The translations under genes and the position numbers were made by a program. A stretch of DNA of 64,000 nucleotides. Origin: Cunninghamia lanceolata (taxonomy: Eukaryota > Streptophyta > Pinopsida > Cupressales > Cupressaceae). Shown here piece by piece: positions 34,780-46,069 of the stretch. Under the pieces are notes generated by a model. The model made no database searches. It was not told where the DNA came from and worked only from the letters and a program-made list of their open reading frames with translations. Positions within the stretch are counted from its first letter, which is position 1. Each line of letters begins with the position of its first letter. The stretch lies in contig BSBN01000047.1 of the NCBI GenBank assembly GCA_027924645.1, forward strand, positions 3,162,001-3,226,000, given 5' to 3'.

Positions 34780-36564
34780 CTAATCAGTATCAATGCATCT
34801 AAGCAATACACCATTAAAGTCTTTTCTGAAAAGGATGCCCTCAATTAAAACATATAGAATGGATTGTAGCCTGAAGTATCTTCTTTTAGCTTTATCTAAG
34901 CCTACAGGACATCCACCAGTTTGCAAAAATTGGATCATATCATTAACCCAACTAGTACTCACTACTGCTGTACCATCTTGATGCTCCTTTTCTATGATCA
35001 AGAGCACCTCTTCTTCTTCTTCTACCTCATCCTTAGAACTAGTGACAAGCTGCTCACGGAGTCCTCTGCCTCTAACCAGTTTGGTTATCTTGATCTCCAC
35101 ATCATATTCCATGACCTTAGTGATCCAACCAGCCCTTTTCTCATTAACATCTTTACTCAATAGGAACTCCTTCACACTAGGATGAGCCACCATCAGGTGT
35201 ATCTTGTTATTTGAAACAAGATGCCTAAAATTTTTTAGACTCCTGACTACTGCCAGGACATGCTTTTCAATGAAGCTATACTTCTGCTCATACTCCTCCA
35301 ACCCTTGGCTGAAGAAGGCGATTGGTTGTTTGAAACCCTCGATCTGTTGCTGTACTAGAATGGCAGAAATGGTATCCAGGCCGCCATAAGCATATAGGAT
35401 GAAGTCCTTGGAGAAATCAGGATTAATCAAGGTTGGCGCAGCTGCTAATGCCTCCTTTATGGACTGGAAGCTGAGTCTGGCTTCTGACGTCCAACTGAAA
35501 GTTATGTTCTTTTTCAACATAGACGTCAAGGGTTTTAAGAGATTTACGATATCAGGTATAAAACTTCTCAGAAAATTAATTCTGCCAATGAAGCACTGCA
35601 GTCCCTTCTTATGACTGGGTAAGGGCAACTGCAAAATGGCCTGTATTCTCTCTTTATCAATGGTAATACCCTCCTTTGACACAATATGCCCCAACAACTT
35701 GCCCTCATGTATAGCAAAAATGCATTTCTTTGGATTGAGGGATATCCCAAACTCTGTGCATCTTTCAAAGACTAGCCTTAGATGGGATAAATGCTCAGAT
35801 GCATTTTTAGAGAAAATTGTTATATCATCCAAGTATACCAGCACTAGCTTATACATCAGACCCTTAAAGGTCATGTCCATGGCTCTTTGAAAAGTAGAGC
35901 TAGCATTTGAAAGACCAAAAGGCATCCTCATGTAGGCCATAGTACCCCACTTGGTTGTGAAAGCAGTCTTGAATTGGTCTTCTTCCTTGACTAGCACCTG
36001 ATTATAACTAGAAAATCCATCAAACAAAGAAAATCTTTTTGAACCAGCCACCACCTGCAAAATTTGCTCCATTGAAGGCAATGGATAGTGGTCTTTTAGA
36101 GAGGCTCTGTTGAGGTCTCTGAAGTCAACACACAACCTGATCTCCCCATTTTTCTTCCTCACAGGCACAAGGTTAGAAACCCAAGAAGTGTGCTTGATTG
36201 GAAAGATGATCTTCCCCTCAATCAGCTTGGTTAGTTCTTTGATCATCAGGGGTTCTAACTTTGGGTTCAGAGGTCTCTGTTTCTGTCTCACAGGTTTTAT
36301 ACCCGGCTCTAATTCTATGGTGTGTTGGGCAATATGAGGATCAAATCCCTTTAAGTCTACATAGTCCCAAGCAAACACCTCTTCAAATTCTTTACAAAGA
36401 GAAATGAAAGCTCTTTTGTCTTCAGTTGAGCAGATTTTACCAATTTTAAGGAGTCTACCCTTGAAAACTTCTAGCTCTTCATAATGCTCCTCCTTTACTT
36501 GCATACTGGTTTTTGTCTTCTTCTTTTGGTCATCAGTGCCAAAAATAGATTCCAAGGTGACCAA
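34780..36564 (-). pseudogene. Reverse transcriptase and degenerate gypsy RNase H of Tat pol
   Basis: The 594-codon frame contains the gypsy RT motifs in order: LVPVRKKNGEIRLCVDFRDLN, MPFGLSNASSTFQ and the catalytic YLDD near 35824-35835. The following RNase H domain keeps its fold motifs (PIAFFSQGLEEYEQKYS) but lacks catalytic acids: FILYAYGG replaces the usual Asp-containing stretch, MVAHPSV has no Asp, and the end reads GRGLREQL. Loss of this RNase H alongside a second, intact one is characteristic of the Tat lineage. A single TAG separates it from integrase, and another TAG (36621-36619) from the upstream RNase H. Confidence 0.93.
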
Positions 36565-36618
36565 TCCCTTGGGCAGCTTATTTGTTCTTAGCTGAATGAT
36601 TTGATCATTGTCATATTG

Positions 36619-37686
36619 CTATTTGAGTTTATCTAGATTCATCATGGAAAACTCATCTTCTTCTAATAGGAATCTCAGGATCTGTTCATCACTGTCAAAA
36701 ACTTGCCAGTGAATATTATTATCAGGGATAGAAGGCCTAGAAATTATTTTTACATGAGGCTGAACCTTCTCCCTTTGAATGTCACTGGTGATGTCAAAAT
36801 GAGCCCCAATTGAAGCTAATCTGTCAGCATGATGGTTCTGACTTCTTGGAATGGAGATCAGATTGAAAGCATCAAACTCTTCAATCAAATTCCATACCCT
36901 GTGTTTGTAGCACTTCAGGGCATCACTTTTTGTAAGATGCAATCCCCTCACTTGATTCACAATGAGCTCACTATCTCCAAACACCTGTAAACAACCAATC
37001 TTCCTCCTTCTTGTCCACTGCAGACCTTGAATCAACCCTTCATACTCAGCAATGTTGTTAGTACAAGAAAAGGCAAAACGAAAGGCAGCATAATAATTTT
37101 CACCTTGTTGTGACACAAGCATTGCACCACCACCAGATCCATTTCTGCCCCTAGAGCCATCAAAGTACATTTTCCATACTTCATCATGATGCTCTACCTG
37201 CTGCTCAGCTTTCTTCAGAAGACTTGGAATTGCTGTTTCATGCTCATGCAACATGTACACTCCCATGCCAGCTTCTTGGATATGTCCCTCAGGATCTTCT
37301 ACAACATTTTCAGAGGCCCACTCCTTCAAGAGTACCTCTGGTATGCTCTCAGCTTGTAGTTCCTGAGCAGCGACTAGTTCAGGGTCATCAGAGATAATGC
37401 AATTTGTATTAACACTGGGTGTGTAAGGTTCTATGTGATAGTCTGAAAGTAACTCAGATTTCAAAGTTACTTTGGTGCCGTATCTAGTCCTGAAAAACAT
37501 GTGGGACCAGTCAGAAGACAAATATCCTCCTATTTTGGCTGTAAATTCCCTTGATAAGCACATGGCAAAATGAGGAGGCAAATCTATTATGAACACCTCC
37601 TGTGAAATAGAAACATTGGGACAGGCATGTAGGGTGAGACCTAAGTTTCTTATGATACCCACAGTATTAACAGATGTTCCATCCAA
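36619..37686 (-). pseudogene. Protease-to-RT linker with archaeal-like RNase H (aRNH)
   Basis: A 355-codon frame contiguous with protease (stop at 37689-37687) and with RT (stop at 36621-36619), all in one reading frame. About residues 170-300 form a type I RNase H: MYFDGSRGRNGSG, IAEYEGL, VFGDSELIVNQV and NHHADRLAS supply the D-E-D-D catalytic residues, all present. The domain would degrade the RNA strand of the hybrid, replacing the inactive gypsy RNase H. The linker RPSIPDN...HWQVF follows. The position upstream of RT differs from the textbook Tat order, where it follows the first RNase H. Confidence 0.9.
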
Positions 37687-38222
37687 CTAGAGTACACCTT
37701 TCTCAAGTGGCTGGTACTTAAGCTCTAACTGATCTACAATCTGCTTAGGCATGACAGAACTGCTTGCTCCACTATCCACCATGCAATTGTGTACCAGTTT
37801 GTCCCCAGTTATCAGTGATACATAAAAGGGAAGAGGCTTAGCACCTTGGTTAGGCTGCTTGATGTCATCTTGGGATAAATTAGTAAGGGCAGTCCTATCT
37901 GGGTCAACAAAGGTAACATTGGGTCCCTTCAAATCAGACAAGGCAGACTGCAACATCTTCTTTTGGCCAGGGATCTCTAAAGAATCCCACATAAACATGG
38001 TTACACTCATCCTTTTCATGTTTTCAATAATATTGAAAGGTGGAGAGGCACCTACCTTCTGACTTGACTTTGTAGCAGCAGTATTAGCCTGCAAATGAGG
38101 TATCTCTCTTGTTGTTGCCAGTGCACCTCTTTGCAAGATGCGAGGAATGCAGGATGTGGAAGCATCAGTACGTTCTCTACCTTTGCTTGTTGTATTAGCA
38201 GCAACTGGACTACTATCACTGT
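37687..38222 (-). pseudogene. Aspartic protease domain of Tat pol
   Basis: The open frame extends from about 38218 to the TAG at 37687. The active site is HNCMVDSGASSSVMP near 37760-37795, a retropepsin-type DSGA. It would cleave the Gag and Pol precursors. It lies in the -1 frame relative to gag. The two frames meet near the gag stop at 38223, around a GTGGGGTAA stretch where slippage on the G run could join them; an accidental indel is the alternative. Confidence 0.85.
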
Positions 38223-39650
38223 TTACCCCACAGAATTCTCCTTCCTGCCAATCATGAAAGCAGAATCATTCTGAGGTTGCTCTTGTTGTTGGGCAGCTCC
38301 ATCATTTTGTGTATATGGCTGTGTAGCTGCCACGTTTTGTGCCATTAGAGCCTGATTTAGGACTCCACCTGAACAGGCTACCTGATTGTGTGGCATATGG
38401 CATGGGACACACCAATCATAATCAGCTGCAATGTTATTTTGGACAGGGACAAGATCCCTTGCTGTACTAACAGGTGCTAGATTGTAAGGCTGAAAAGGCC
38501 TTTGGTTCATATTTTGCTTGGCACCTTGGTAGTTGTTCTGATAAGATGGCCTATTGGCCTGGTAAGGTTGACCCTGCCCCTGATATGCCTGGTTTTGCCC
38601 CTGATATGGTTGTTGATAAGGCTGTCTACCTTGAGACTGCTGCTTCTTAATATTTACTAAATCATTCCCAAAAGTCTGCAGAAGATTTTCTATTTTTTGT
38701 TGGCTACTTTTTATCTCTTTTAGCTCTTGAGATGAACTAGAGGAAGCAGGCTTAGAAGTAGAGGTACTTGGTAATGCTGCCACAATAGGTGTAGGGACAA
38801 AATATGGGGTGGGTAAAGGCATAGAAGCCTAGATCTCAGGAAAAATGGGCATAGGGGGCCTAGGTGCTATTTTTCCAGCCTGAATTAGACTGTTCTCTGC
38901 TTTAATGGTTATGTCATAGGCATCAGGTAAGCTTACACCACCTAGTGATTGTATCATTACTGAAATATCACTATTTAAAGCTTTCAAGAAATATAAGAAT
39001 GCATACTCAGCTGGAGGTTTTACTGTGGCAGGGATTCTGTCCCATGTCTTCTGAAATCTGAAGTTGAAGTCCATCATTGGTTCTTGAGGAGCTCTCTTTA
39101 TAGTGGTCATCTGTTCCACCAATGACAGATTATCTGATTTATCCTGGAACTACTTATTCAGCTTGTCTCCTAGTTCATCCCAGGTCCCTATAGTCTATAC
39201 TGGTAGACTTCTGAACCATTGTAATGCCTTTCCTTTGAATGAGGCAGCTAGTAATCTGATGGCCACGTTTTCTTGTGTTACATGATGTGCTCCACATAGA
39301 GAAGCCACATCTCTTATGTGTTCAATAGGTGTAGTCTGGGTCTCTCCTATGAAATAGGGCAAGCTCTTCAAGGCTGCCATAGGTATGGCATCATGTACTA
39401 TTAAGTTCAAGGGGCTTCCCCCATCAAAAGTCACAAATGGCTAATTTCTTGCCATCTGAGTAACTGGAAGTGGGTTTGCTTGAGTTGCTACAAGGACTAC
39501 AGAGGCAATTGGTCTGAAATTTGGAGGAGTTGACAAGGTCCTCTTATAATAGGGAGTTCTTACTACAGTTCTACTCTACCTCCTAGGTGGAGAAAGCTGT
39601 AGATAATCAAATGAGCTGGAACTTGAACTCCTAGTTTGTATCCTTCTCAT
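38223..39650 (-). pseudogene. gag of the Tat element
   Basis: The frame from ATG at 39650 (MRRIQTRSSSSS...) to the stop at 38223, about 475 codons, has four in-frame stops (two between 39650 and 39435, one at about 39195, one at about 38828). The capsid-like region includes YFIGETQTTPIEHIRDVA and ALQWFRSLP (39195-39434) and MDFNFRFQKTWDRIP. A Gln/Tyr-rich repeat (QPYQGQNQAYQGQGQPYQ) precedes a short cysteine motif CVPCHMPHNQVAC, a CX2CX3HX4C knuckle one residue shorter than usual. It would be the structural shell protein. Confidence 0.88.
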
Positions 39651-39777
39651 AAAAGTATATCAGCAAAACTGGTTTACCTGATCCTCCTTAGTATGAGTCA
39701 CCAGATATGCAATTTTAACCTCTTATAGGTCAGAAAATCACCGGTTGCACATCAAAACCAGTAATAAGAGTTTGTAT

Positions 39778-39796
39778 GGTCCCACCGGGCGTGCCA
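39778..39796 (-). promoter_or_regulatory. Primer-binding site of the Tat element
   Basis: The minus strand reads TGGCACGCCCGGTGGGACC, five bases after the LTR end (TGACAACA|GTTTC). It starts with TGG, as a tRNA CCA-end complement must. Similar sequences serve Ogre/Tat elements; I believe the tRNA is Arg-type but cannot confirm it. Confidence 0.75.
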
Positions 39797-39801
39797 GAAA
39801 C

Positions 39802-42489
39802 TGTTGTCACATGAAATTGCACCCTGCTTGAATGGGATTCCAAGCATTCCAATGACACAATGGGATTGATCTCTAAGTGTGGGACTTTGCTAAATGAAAT
39901 CAAACCTCCGGAGAAGGCCAGCTTCCTTGCCTAGTTATCACCTAAAACTACTGTATTTTGGGGTGAAAAGGGGAAGAAACGTGCTAAAATGAAAGCAACA
40001 ATACTTAAAACCATGAAAGGGTGATGCACCAGACAGTTCTAAAGAACCTTTGCAAAGATTGAGGCATGCACAATATAATCAGATACAGTAAGCAAATATA
40101 CACAGAATAGATGATTCTAACAGAGGTAAGGAGCAAAACAATTGAGAGGAACAAGAAATATTCACAGACAACCATATGTAGATTCACACAGAGATAGAAA
40201 AATCAGCAAAAGGCATGATAGCTTTCATATATCTAAAGAAAGGCAAAGTTACAATATGAAAAGTTCTATTTGGAAATAGAGAGAACAGAATGTTTCCAAA
40301 AAATTTCCAACCCTTATTACATCATAAGCCTTAGCTTATAAAGCAATGCAAAAACTGACCTAGGTTGGTTACAAAAATCCATTCTGGAAGCTGCAATCAG
40401 AAATATCTTCCTGAAGGGACGTCCACCTGCCAAGAGTAATGGTGCAAAAGATCTAGAACAAGGGTAGGTGGGAGATATTTGGGTCTTCAATGCAAACAAC
40501 TGCGTCATCGATCTGATCCTCAGAATGGTGGAGGATAACTTAGCATTGAATGCTGACAGCTGCTTGCCATATTTGTTGTAATGAATGCCCCCAAAAATCT
40601 CCATCTATCCAAAAAGTGTCACAAAACCTCCTGAAAAGCCCGCCAAATGAAAGAGGGGATGAAAATACATAACTTTGCCTCTTACAGCATGTGAAAATTT
40701 GCTAAAACGGAGGAGATACAGGTGGTCAAAGTTTGGTCAATCGCCTGTGTATATCGCTTCTGCATTTGTGTGTATATCGCTTCAGTATCTTTAACTGTGT
40801 CTCGACATATACAACCCTAAATGTAAGCTACGGACCTGAAGAATCATTATGAAACTATTAAAAAATGTCGTCGGATCCGTGCTGTGTCTATATAAGAAAC
40901 TGGGCGCCAAAAGACCCTGCATATTGTGGACCCCACCAATCGCATCTCCCCCTTTGTCTATGCGAACATACAAGTTGCGGACCCGAAAAATCACCCTTAG
41001 CTGCATTTCATTTTCCTGCCGGGTCTGTCTTGTATCACCTCCCCTTGAGAAGCCCCTGCCAGAAACTTATGCAGAGGTCGCCACATGGCAAGTTCCGTGT
41101 TGCCTTGTATGATACACGTGTCGCTCTCCGCGCCGCCGAAACCTTCTAACCGGGCCTCCACTTGTGACACCTGTCGCAACCCGCGGCAATATCCATAGCA
41201 ACCGAGCTCCTACTGGGACCCACCTTGCCTGTGCCAAGCCTTGAAACAAAAGGAAACATTGCGGAGGCTGCCACTTGGCAGCTTCCGCGGAAACGTTAAG
41301 GGGCACGCGACATCCTCCGCTGCGGCATTGAAACTTTTAGAAACTTTAGCAGATGGCAACACATGGCAAGCTCCGCGTTGTCATGAGAAACATAGAGGCT
41401 CAGCTGGGACTCACGCAGATGATGACACTTGGTGCCTTCCGCACCTTCCTGAGATACATAGAGACACTGCTTGAAACCTTCGCGGATGCTGACACGTGGC
41501 ATAACCTGCGTTACCATTGAAACATATAAAGGCCCCCCCTGGAACTTTGGTGGAACCCGCCACTTGTCACCGTCCGCGCAGAGAGAAACAAGATAGAAAC
41601 TTTTTAAGACCCACTTAAGAGTCATGCGGAAGTCGACACGTGGTGTCCTCCACTTCACTTTAGAAACAATAAAGGGGCCCGCCACCTCTCTTAGACTCGC
41701 ACCGAAACAAAACAGAAACTCACGCGGAAGCTGACACGCGTCAGCTTCCGCAGCAACTGCAAGGGACACGTGGAGCGTTCTACCCCACCTTAGAAACATT
41801 AAAGGGTCTTCAGCGGAAAGTGACACGTGGCAAGTTCCGCATGACTCTGAGAAACAATATAGGGACTCTCCGCCGCTGACACTTGTCGTAACCCGCGGCA
41901 CTGAGAAACTTTATAAAAGGGGCTCGCGAAACTTGGGCGGAGGCCGTGAAACTTTTAGAAACATAGCGGAGGCTGCCACCTGTCTCCATCTGTGGGGCTC
42001 TTGAGTTATCTTTTATGTGTCCCTCGGGTGGCTCCACGTGGTGCCATCCGCGCCACTCTCAGAAACTTAAAGAAACTGCGAGGAAACTTAAAGAAGCTGC
42101 GATGAAACTCTGGTGGAAGCCGACACGTGGTGCCCTCCGCGGCAACATTGAAACTTTTTAGAAACTGCGTTTCGCCGTTGACACGTGTCGCGATCCGCGA
42201 CGATCATTTTCAAATGTCGATGGAATTTTGCAAGCTCGCCAAAATGCCCATTTGAACTGTTTGTTGACTGCAACTTTGACCATGTATAACTTCTTCATTT
42301 GGACGAATTTCAGGGTGCTGTAAAAAGCAAACCTACCTATTTTTTCAAGCTCTTTACAATGGTAAGGTTTATTAGGCAAGGCTTTTGGGAATTTTGGCAC
42401 TTTTCTTTATAGGGACCCTTTCAAAGGGATTTTCAAGGAAAATATCAGGTTAATTGTTTGGCTCTGGGCAGAGGGAAATAAGGTTAACA
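39802..42489 (-). repeat. 5' LTR (right copy) of the Tat element
   Basis: About 2688 bp, matching 30626-33320 with a few percent differences. Many are C-to-T or G-to-A at CpG sites (for example CACGTG at 31904 versus CACATG at 41082), as expected of methylated, silent copies. The right end is inferred as for the left copy. Confidence 0.8.
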
Positions 42490-42753
42490 TTTTTGGTGAC
42501 CTCTATGGGATGTTTGCCTGCTAAACATGAGATCAGTGGCCTCAAGCATCCATTGGGCATGGAGTCAAGTCTAAAAATATGCTGGGGAAACTAAGACTTG
42601 CCTCTCAAAACACAAAAAAGGGGGAAAAGGCCTGCCTTCTCCTAATGACAAAGCAGCTTGTGCAGAAGCACTTAGGGAAGTAAAAGAATCTAAACTACTG
42701 TGCAACAACACTTATTGAAAATAAGAAGTCTAACCTACTAATTTACAGGGTGC

Positions 42754-42979
42754 TCATACCTCAAAACATCTTTTCAAATGTATCTCGTTAACTGGGATAT
42801 GCAGATTTTCTCCATTCATATTTGACAACTGAAATGCATTGTGCTCCTTGCATTCAGTGATGAGAAAGGGGCCACTCCACATGCTGTCAAATTTGGAATG
42901 CTTTCCTGGTCTACTCCTTAGCTCATCCCATTTGAGCACCATATCACCCACTCTAAAATGTCTGGGGGTGGCCTTCTTG
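42754..42979 (-). pseudogene. Truncated integrase C-terminus of a second Tat copy
   Basis: Seventy-six codons (KKATPRHFRVGDMVLKWDELRS ... HLKRCFEV, abbreviated) repeat the end of the integrase at 33694-33930. The match stops abruptly at 42979, where the sequence changes to TCATATATC. This marks a break point of the truncated upstream element. Confidence 0.9.
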
Positions 42980-44600
42980 TTCATATATCATGAAGTTTCA
43001 TGTTAGTGTTGGTTGTGGCTAGACTTCTAAGACCTCTAAATGAATAGATAGGAACTTTCTTGCAAATGCATCATATGATAATTTAAGTAGTACTATTCCC
43101 AAGTAAGTGAACCCACTTAAATCTACATACACATGTGTAGAAATAAATCATATTTGCATGATCCATTGAGGATTTATTATTTGTAGGATAGCATAAGGTG
43201 CATTGTGAATTGTATTACTGGATTATACAAGCATGTTGGAAGCTATTTTTAATCCCAAGCTAATGAAGATAAGAGATGTTATAATGGGAATATGTTTGGT
43301 CTTTCACCTCCTAGACTAGTGCCTACTCCATTAGGCAATAGAGTCATGGCCTGCAAAGAAGAAGAGAGCATACCTACAAACCATAAATGGGACTAGACTT
43401 GCATTCACACAAATCGAAGATAAAAAACTTTCAACAACTAAACATGCTTAATAATTCATCTCAAAGCTGCAATAATCCTTATGAAATAAGACCTGAGACC
43501 ATTACAAGAGATTTGCAATGAATTACAATGTTGTCACACATTCATCTAACTCCTATTACAATCATACCAACAAATGTGGCAAGAGGGAACCCACAACTTG
43601 ATTCAAAGATCCCCATTAATTGTTGCAATCTACTATGGAGACATTCAATTATAGTCATAACTTCAATTGACTACTCTCCTATGATTTGCAAAACATTTTC
43701 TTTTCCCTTATGGACTTTACTTGAAAGAATTGATGCCCTAAAACATCTTGAGACACATACAATTAGAAAGATAGTTGAATGAACAACCCTTGTTGCATGT
43801 TATATCCTTGTATGTATAACATTTCATTTTCATTGCATTATGTTCTTTGGGTGGGATCACAAGGGTCATTTGTAGTCAATTCATTAAATTTACTAGCACA
43901 ACCATTTGCATAAGAAATCCCCCTTGGATCCATTGAGAAGTACCCATGGGTAGATAAAACATTCTCTCTAGGCCTAAACAACCCACCGGGTATCATTTTA
44001 TAGGCCTGCAAATGTGGGTGTTCATTAATCACATTCAATTTGCCCATGCCCATTTTGTTAGCAACACATGGTCTTTACATATAAATCTATGCCCTTAAGG
44101 AGTTCAACAATATTTAGGATTGATTTGGACATTGGAAAGTCTCTGTCACATCCATTTGATGACATTAATGGTATGTCGGGATGTGTAGGAGAGTAGCTAA
44201 GAAATATTGTTCAAATGGGGCAGAACCTTGAGGTAGACTTGTAATTAGGGTTTACAAATTGCATAGAAGGCCAGGAAGTTTGCAATATAAAATTAGAAAG
44301 GATAAAAACTTAGGATGTAGTTTGTAACTTGTAGGGAAGGGCCAAAAATTCACAAGGAAGATGTATGGTGTATCGAAAAAATGGAACAACGAAGTCGAGA
44401 AGCAAGGAAGAAATTTGTAGGAAGGGGTGAAAAGTCTACAAAGATAAGCTATAAAAAGGAAAAAATATTTAAAAAATGAAAAAATTAAAAGTTAAAAATT
44501 AAAAATTTAACCTAATTTTTTTAAAAGTTTAAATGTATGCTAGGGTTTTTTTTTAACTGATTGTTTTGTTTTAAGGATTTAATTTTAGTTTGATTTATGT
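42980..44600. other. No confident gene
   Basis: AT-rich. A minus-strand frame at 43838-44053 (MGMGKLNVINEHPHLQAYKM...) has a balanced composition and an acceptor-like TTTGCAG inside it (near 44010). I do not recognise the product and no adjoining exon is seen. Confidence 0.25.
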
Positions 44601-44659
44601 GAGTAGCGAAGGGTAATAGTAAATGTTAATGTGGTGGTGTTGTTTGGTGGTTAGGGTTT

Positions 44660-44945
44660 TTCCTTTTTTTTTTGGCATGTGTAGGGTTGAATGAAGGGAG
44701 CGGCGGGCAGGTGGCGGCGTGCAGGGTGGACGGGAGTTTGGGAGTGGTGGGGAGTTGGTATGGGCGCATGTGGAGCAGCACTTGGGGAGTGGCGAGAGTT
44801 TGGGAGGAGAGGTTTGGCGATCGTTGCATAGGGGCAGAGGAGGGATGTTGGTGGGTAGGAAGTGGGAATAGGTGGCAGGTGGAGGAACAGAGGATGGGGA
44901 GGTTGAGAGAAGAGGCTGTAGAGGTGGGGACAAGAGGTGCTAAAA
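44660..44945. repeat. G-rich low-complexity stretch
   Basis: The plus strand is built of GGGAG/GTGG/GGCG words with no fixed period. The Pro- and Ser-rich frames on the minus strand and the Gly/Trp-rich frame on the plus strand are consequences of this composition. Confidence 0.6.
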
Positions 44946-45365
44946 TGTGATAGGTGAAAAATGCAATGCAAACATAAGTGAAAGATAAACCAAATAAGTA
45001 CAATTTACCTCCCTTCTGCACAAACAAATTTGCCTACACTGATCGAGCGTATTGAAGTTAAACCCAAACTCAATTGATTGCTCTTTGCTCTTCGCTTATG
45101 TGGATTGCTCTATTTGCTAATAACGTAAATATTGATCTCCCAACTTGGAATGAAAATGACAGCATAAGTTTACTAAAATGAGATATCCTGAGAAATGGAG
45201 AAAGAGGTTCAATTTATAGACATGTGAGGCAACAGACCTACGGTTGAGGATGATCAGAAAGATCAATGGTTGAGGAAGGTTGAGAGAATGTGTGCGAATG
45301 AGAGAGGGACAAGTGTCATGGATTTCTCATGCATTAAGGGAGTTAAAAAATATGATTAAGGAGTT

Positions 45366-45550
45366 GACTGAATTGATTGATCAGATGACTGAATTGATTG
45401 AGTAGTGAACTGAATTGATTGCTTAGTGTACTCAATTGATTGACTAGTCAACTGAAATTGATTGTTTAGTTAACTAGATTGACTAACCTGTTAATTGATT
45501 TGATTGATTTAGTTAACTAATTTGATTGATTAGTTATCTAAATTGATTGT
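45366..45550. repeat. ~24-bp tandem repeat (AACTGAATTGATTGA)
   Basis: About eight imperfect units of GA/AACTGAATTGATTGATTAGT. It lies in the LTR-like segment, on the TATA-proximal side. Confidence 0.75.
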
Positions 45551-45699
45551 GAGTGAAATATGGATGAGAGAGAATAATAGGAAATTAAATAAATAATTTA
45601 TTTAATTTCATGAGCACATGTGATAAATGAACTAAATATTAAATTTAATTCATTTTTGGAGGAAAAAGACTAATTAAATAAATAATTTGAATTTACTTA

Positions 45700-45962
45700 T
45701 TTAAATTGGAGGGAAATTGATTTAATTAAATAATCAGAGTTATTTAATTAAATATGGAGGATAAATTGACTTAATTAAATAATCACGATTATTTAATTAA
45801 CATGGAGGATAAAATTGAATTAATTAAATAATTAGGATTATTTAATTAACATGGAGGATAAATTGACTTAATTAAATAATTAGGATTATTTAATTAACAT
45901 GGAGGATAAATTGACTTAATTAAATAATTAGAATTATTTAATCAACATGGAGGATAAATTGA
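45700..45962. repeat. 48-bp tandem repeat, about five copies
   Basis: ATGGAGGATAAA recurs at 45754, 45802, 45851, 45899 and 45947, spacing 48-49 bp. The units are separated by TTAATTAAATAATTAGGATT and its mirror. Each unit contains a self-complementary TTAATTAA core, so single strands could fold. Confidence 0.9.
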
Positions 45963-46069
45963 TGGGTCGATAGATGAAATTTTATCAAATAATTAAGAAT
46001 TATTTAATTAAAGTGAAGTATGGTAGACGAAAGCCTGATCTAGGAATAGGTCAATTTTAGGTGTCTACA

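Larger units (their letters stand above)
30626..42979 (-). mobile_element. Tat-type Ty3/gypsy element plus pol tail of a second copy sharing its LTR
   Basis: Read on the minus strand: truncated pol tail (42979-42754), LTR (42489-39802), primer site, gag, protease, aRNase H, RT, degenerate gypsy RNase H, integrase, 3' region, LTR (33320-30626). Sequence similarity between the two LTR copies continues past the LTR into the integrase end. The right LTR is therefore at once the 3' LTR of a truncated element and the 5' LTR of the full one. It is inserted into the copia gag at 30626. Stops and a mutated integrase active site make it non-functional. Confidence 0.85.
45180..46069 (-). repeat. LTR-like segment (same family as 7392-8400)
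   Basis: On the minus strand it starts TGTAGACACCTAAAATTGACC at 46069, continues through AT-rich repeats and has a TATA box (TCTATAAATT) at 45211-45220. The start matches TGTATACACCTAAAAATGG at 7392 on the plus strand. Its 3' end is not defined, and no internal coding region is attached. Confidence 0.5.

Noticed and set aside
34793..36337. Plus-strand frames over the Tat pol region
   Set aside because: Shadows of the minus-strand RT and RNase H frame.
44595..45027. Long overlapping Pro/Ser-rich frames on the minus strand
   Set aside because: They arise from a G-rich low-complexity stretch; all frames there are open together and no domain is seen.
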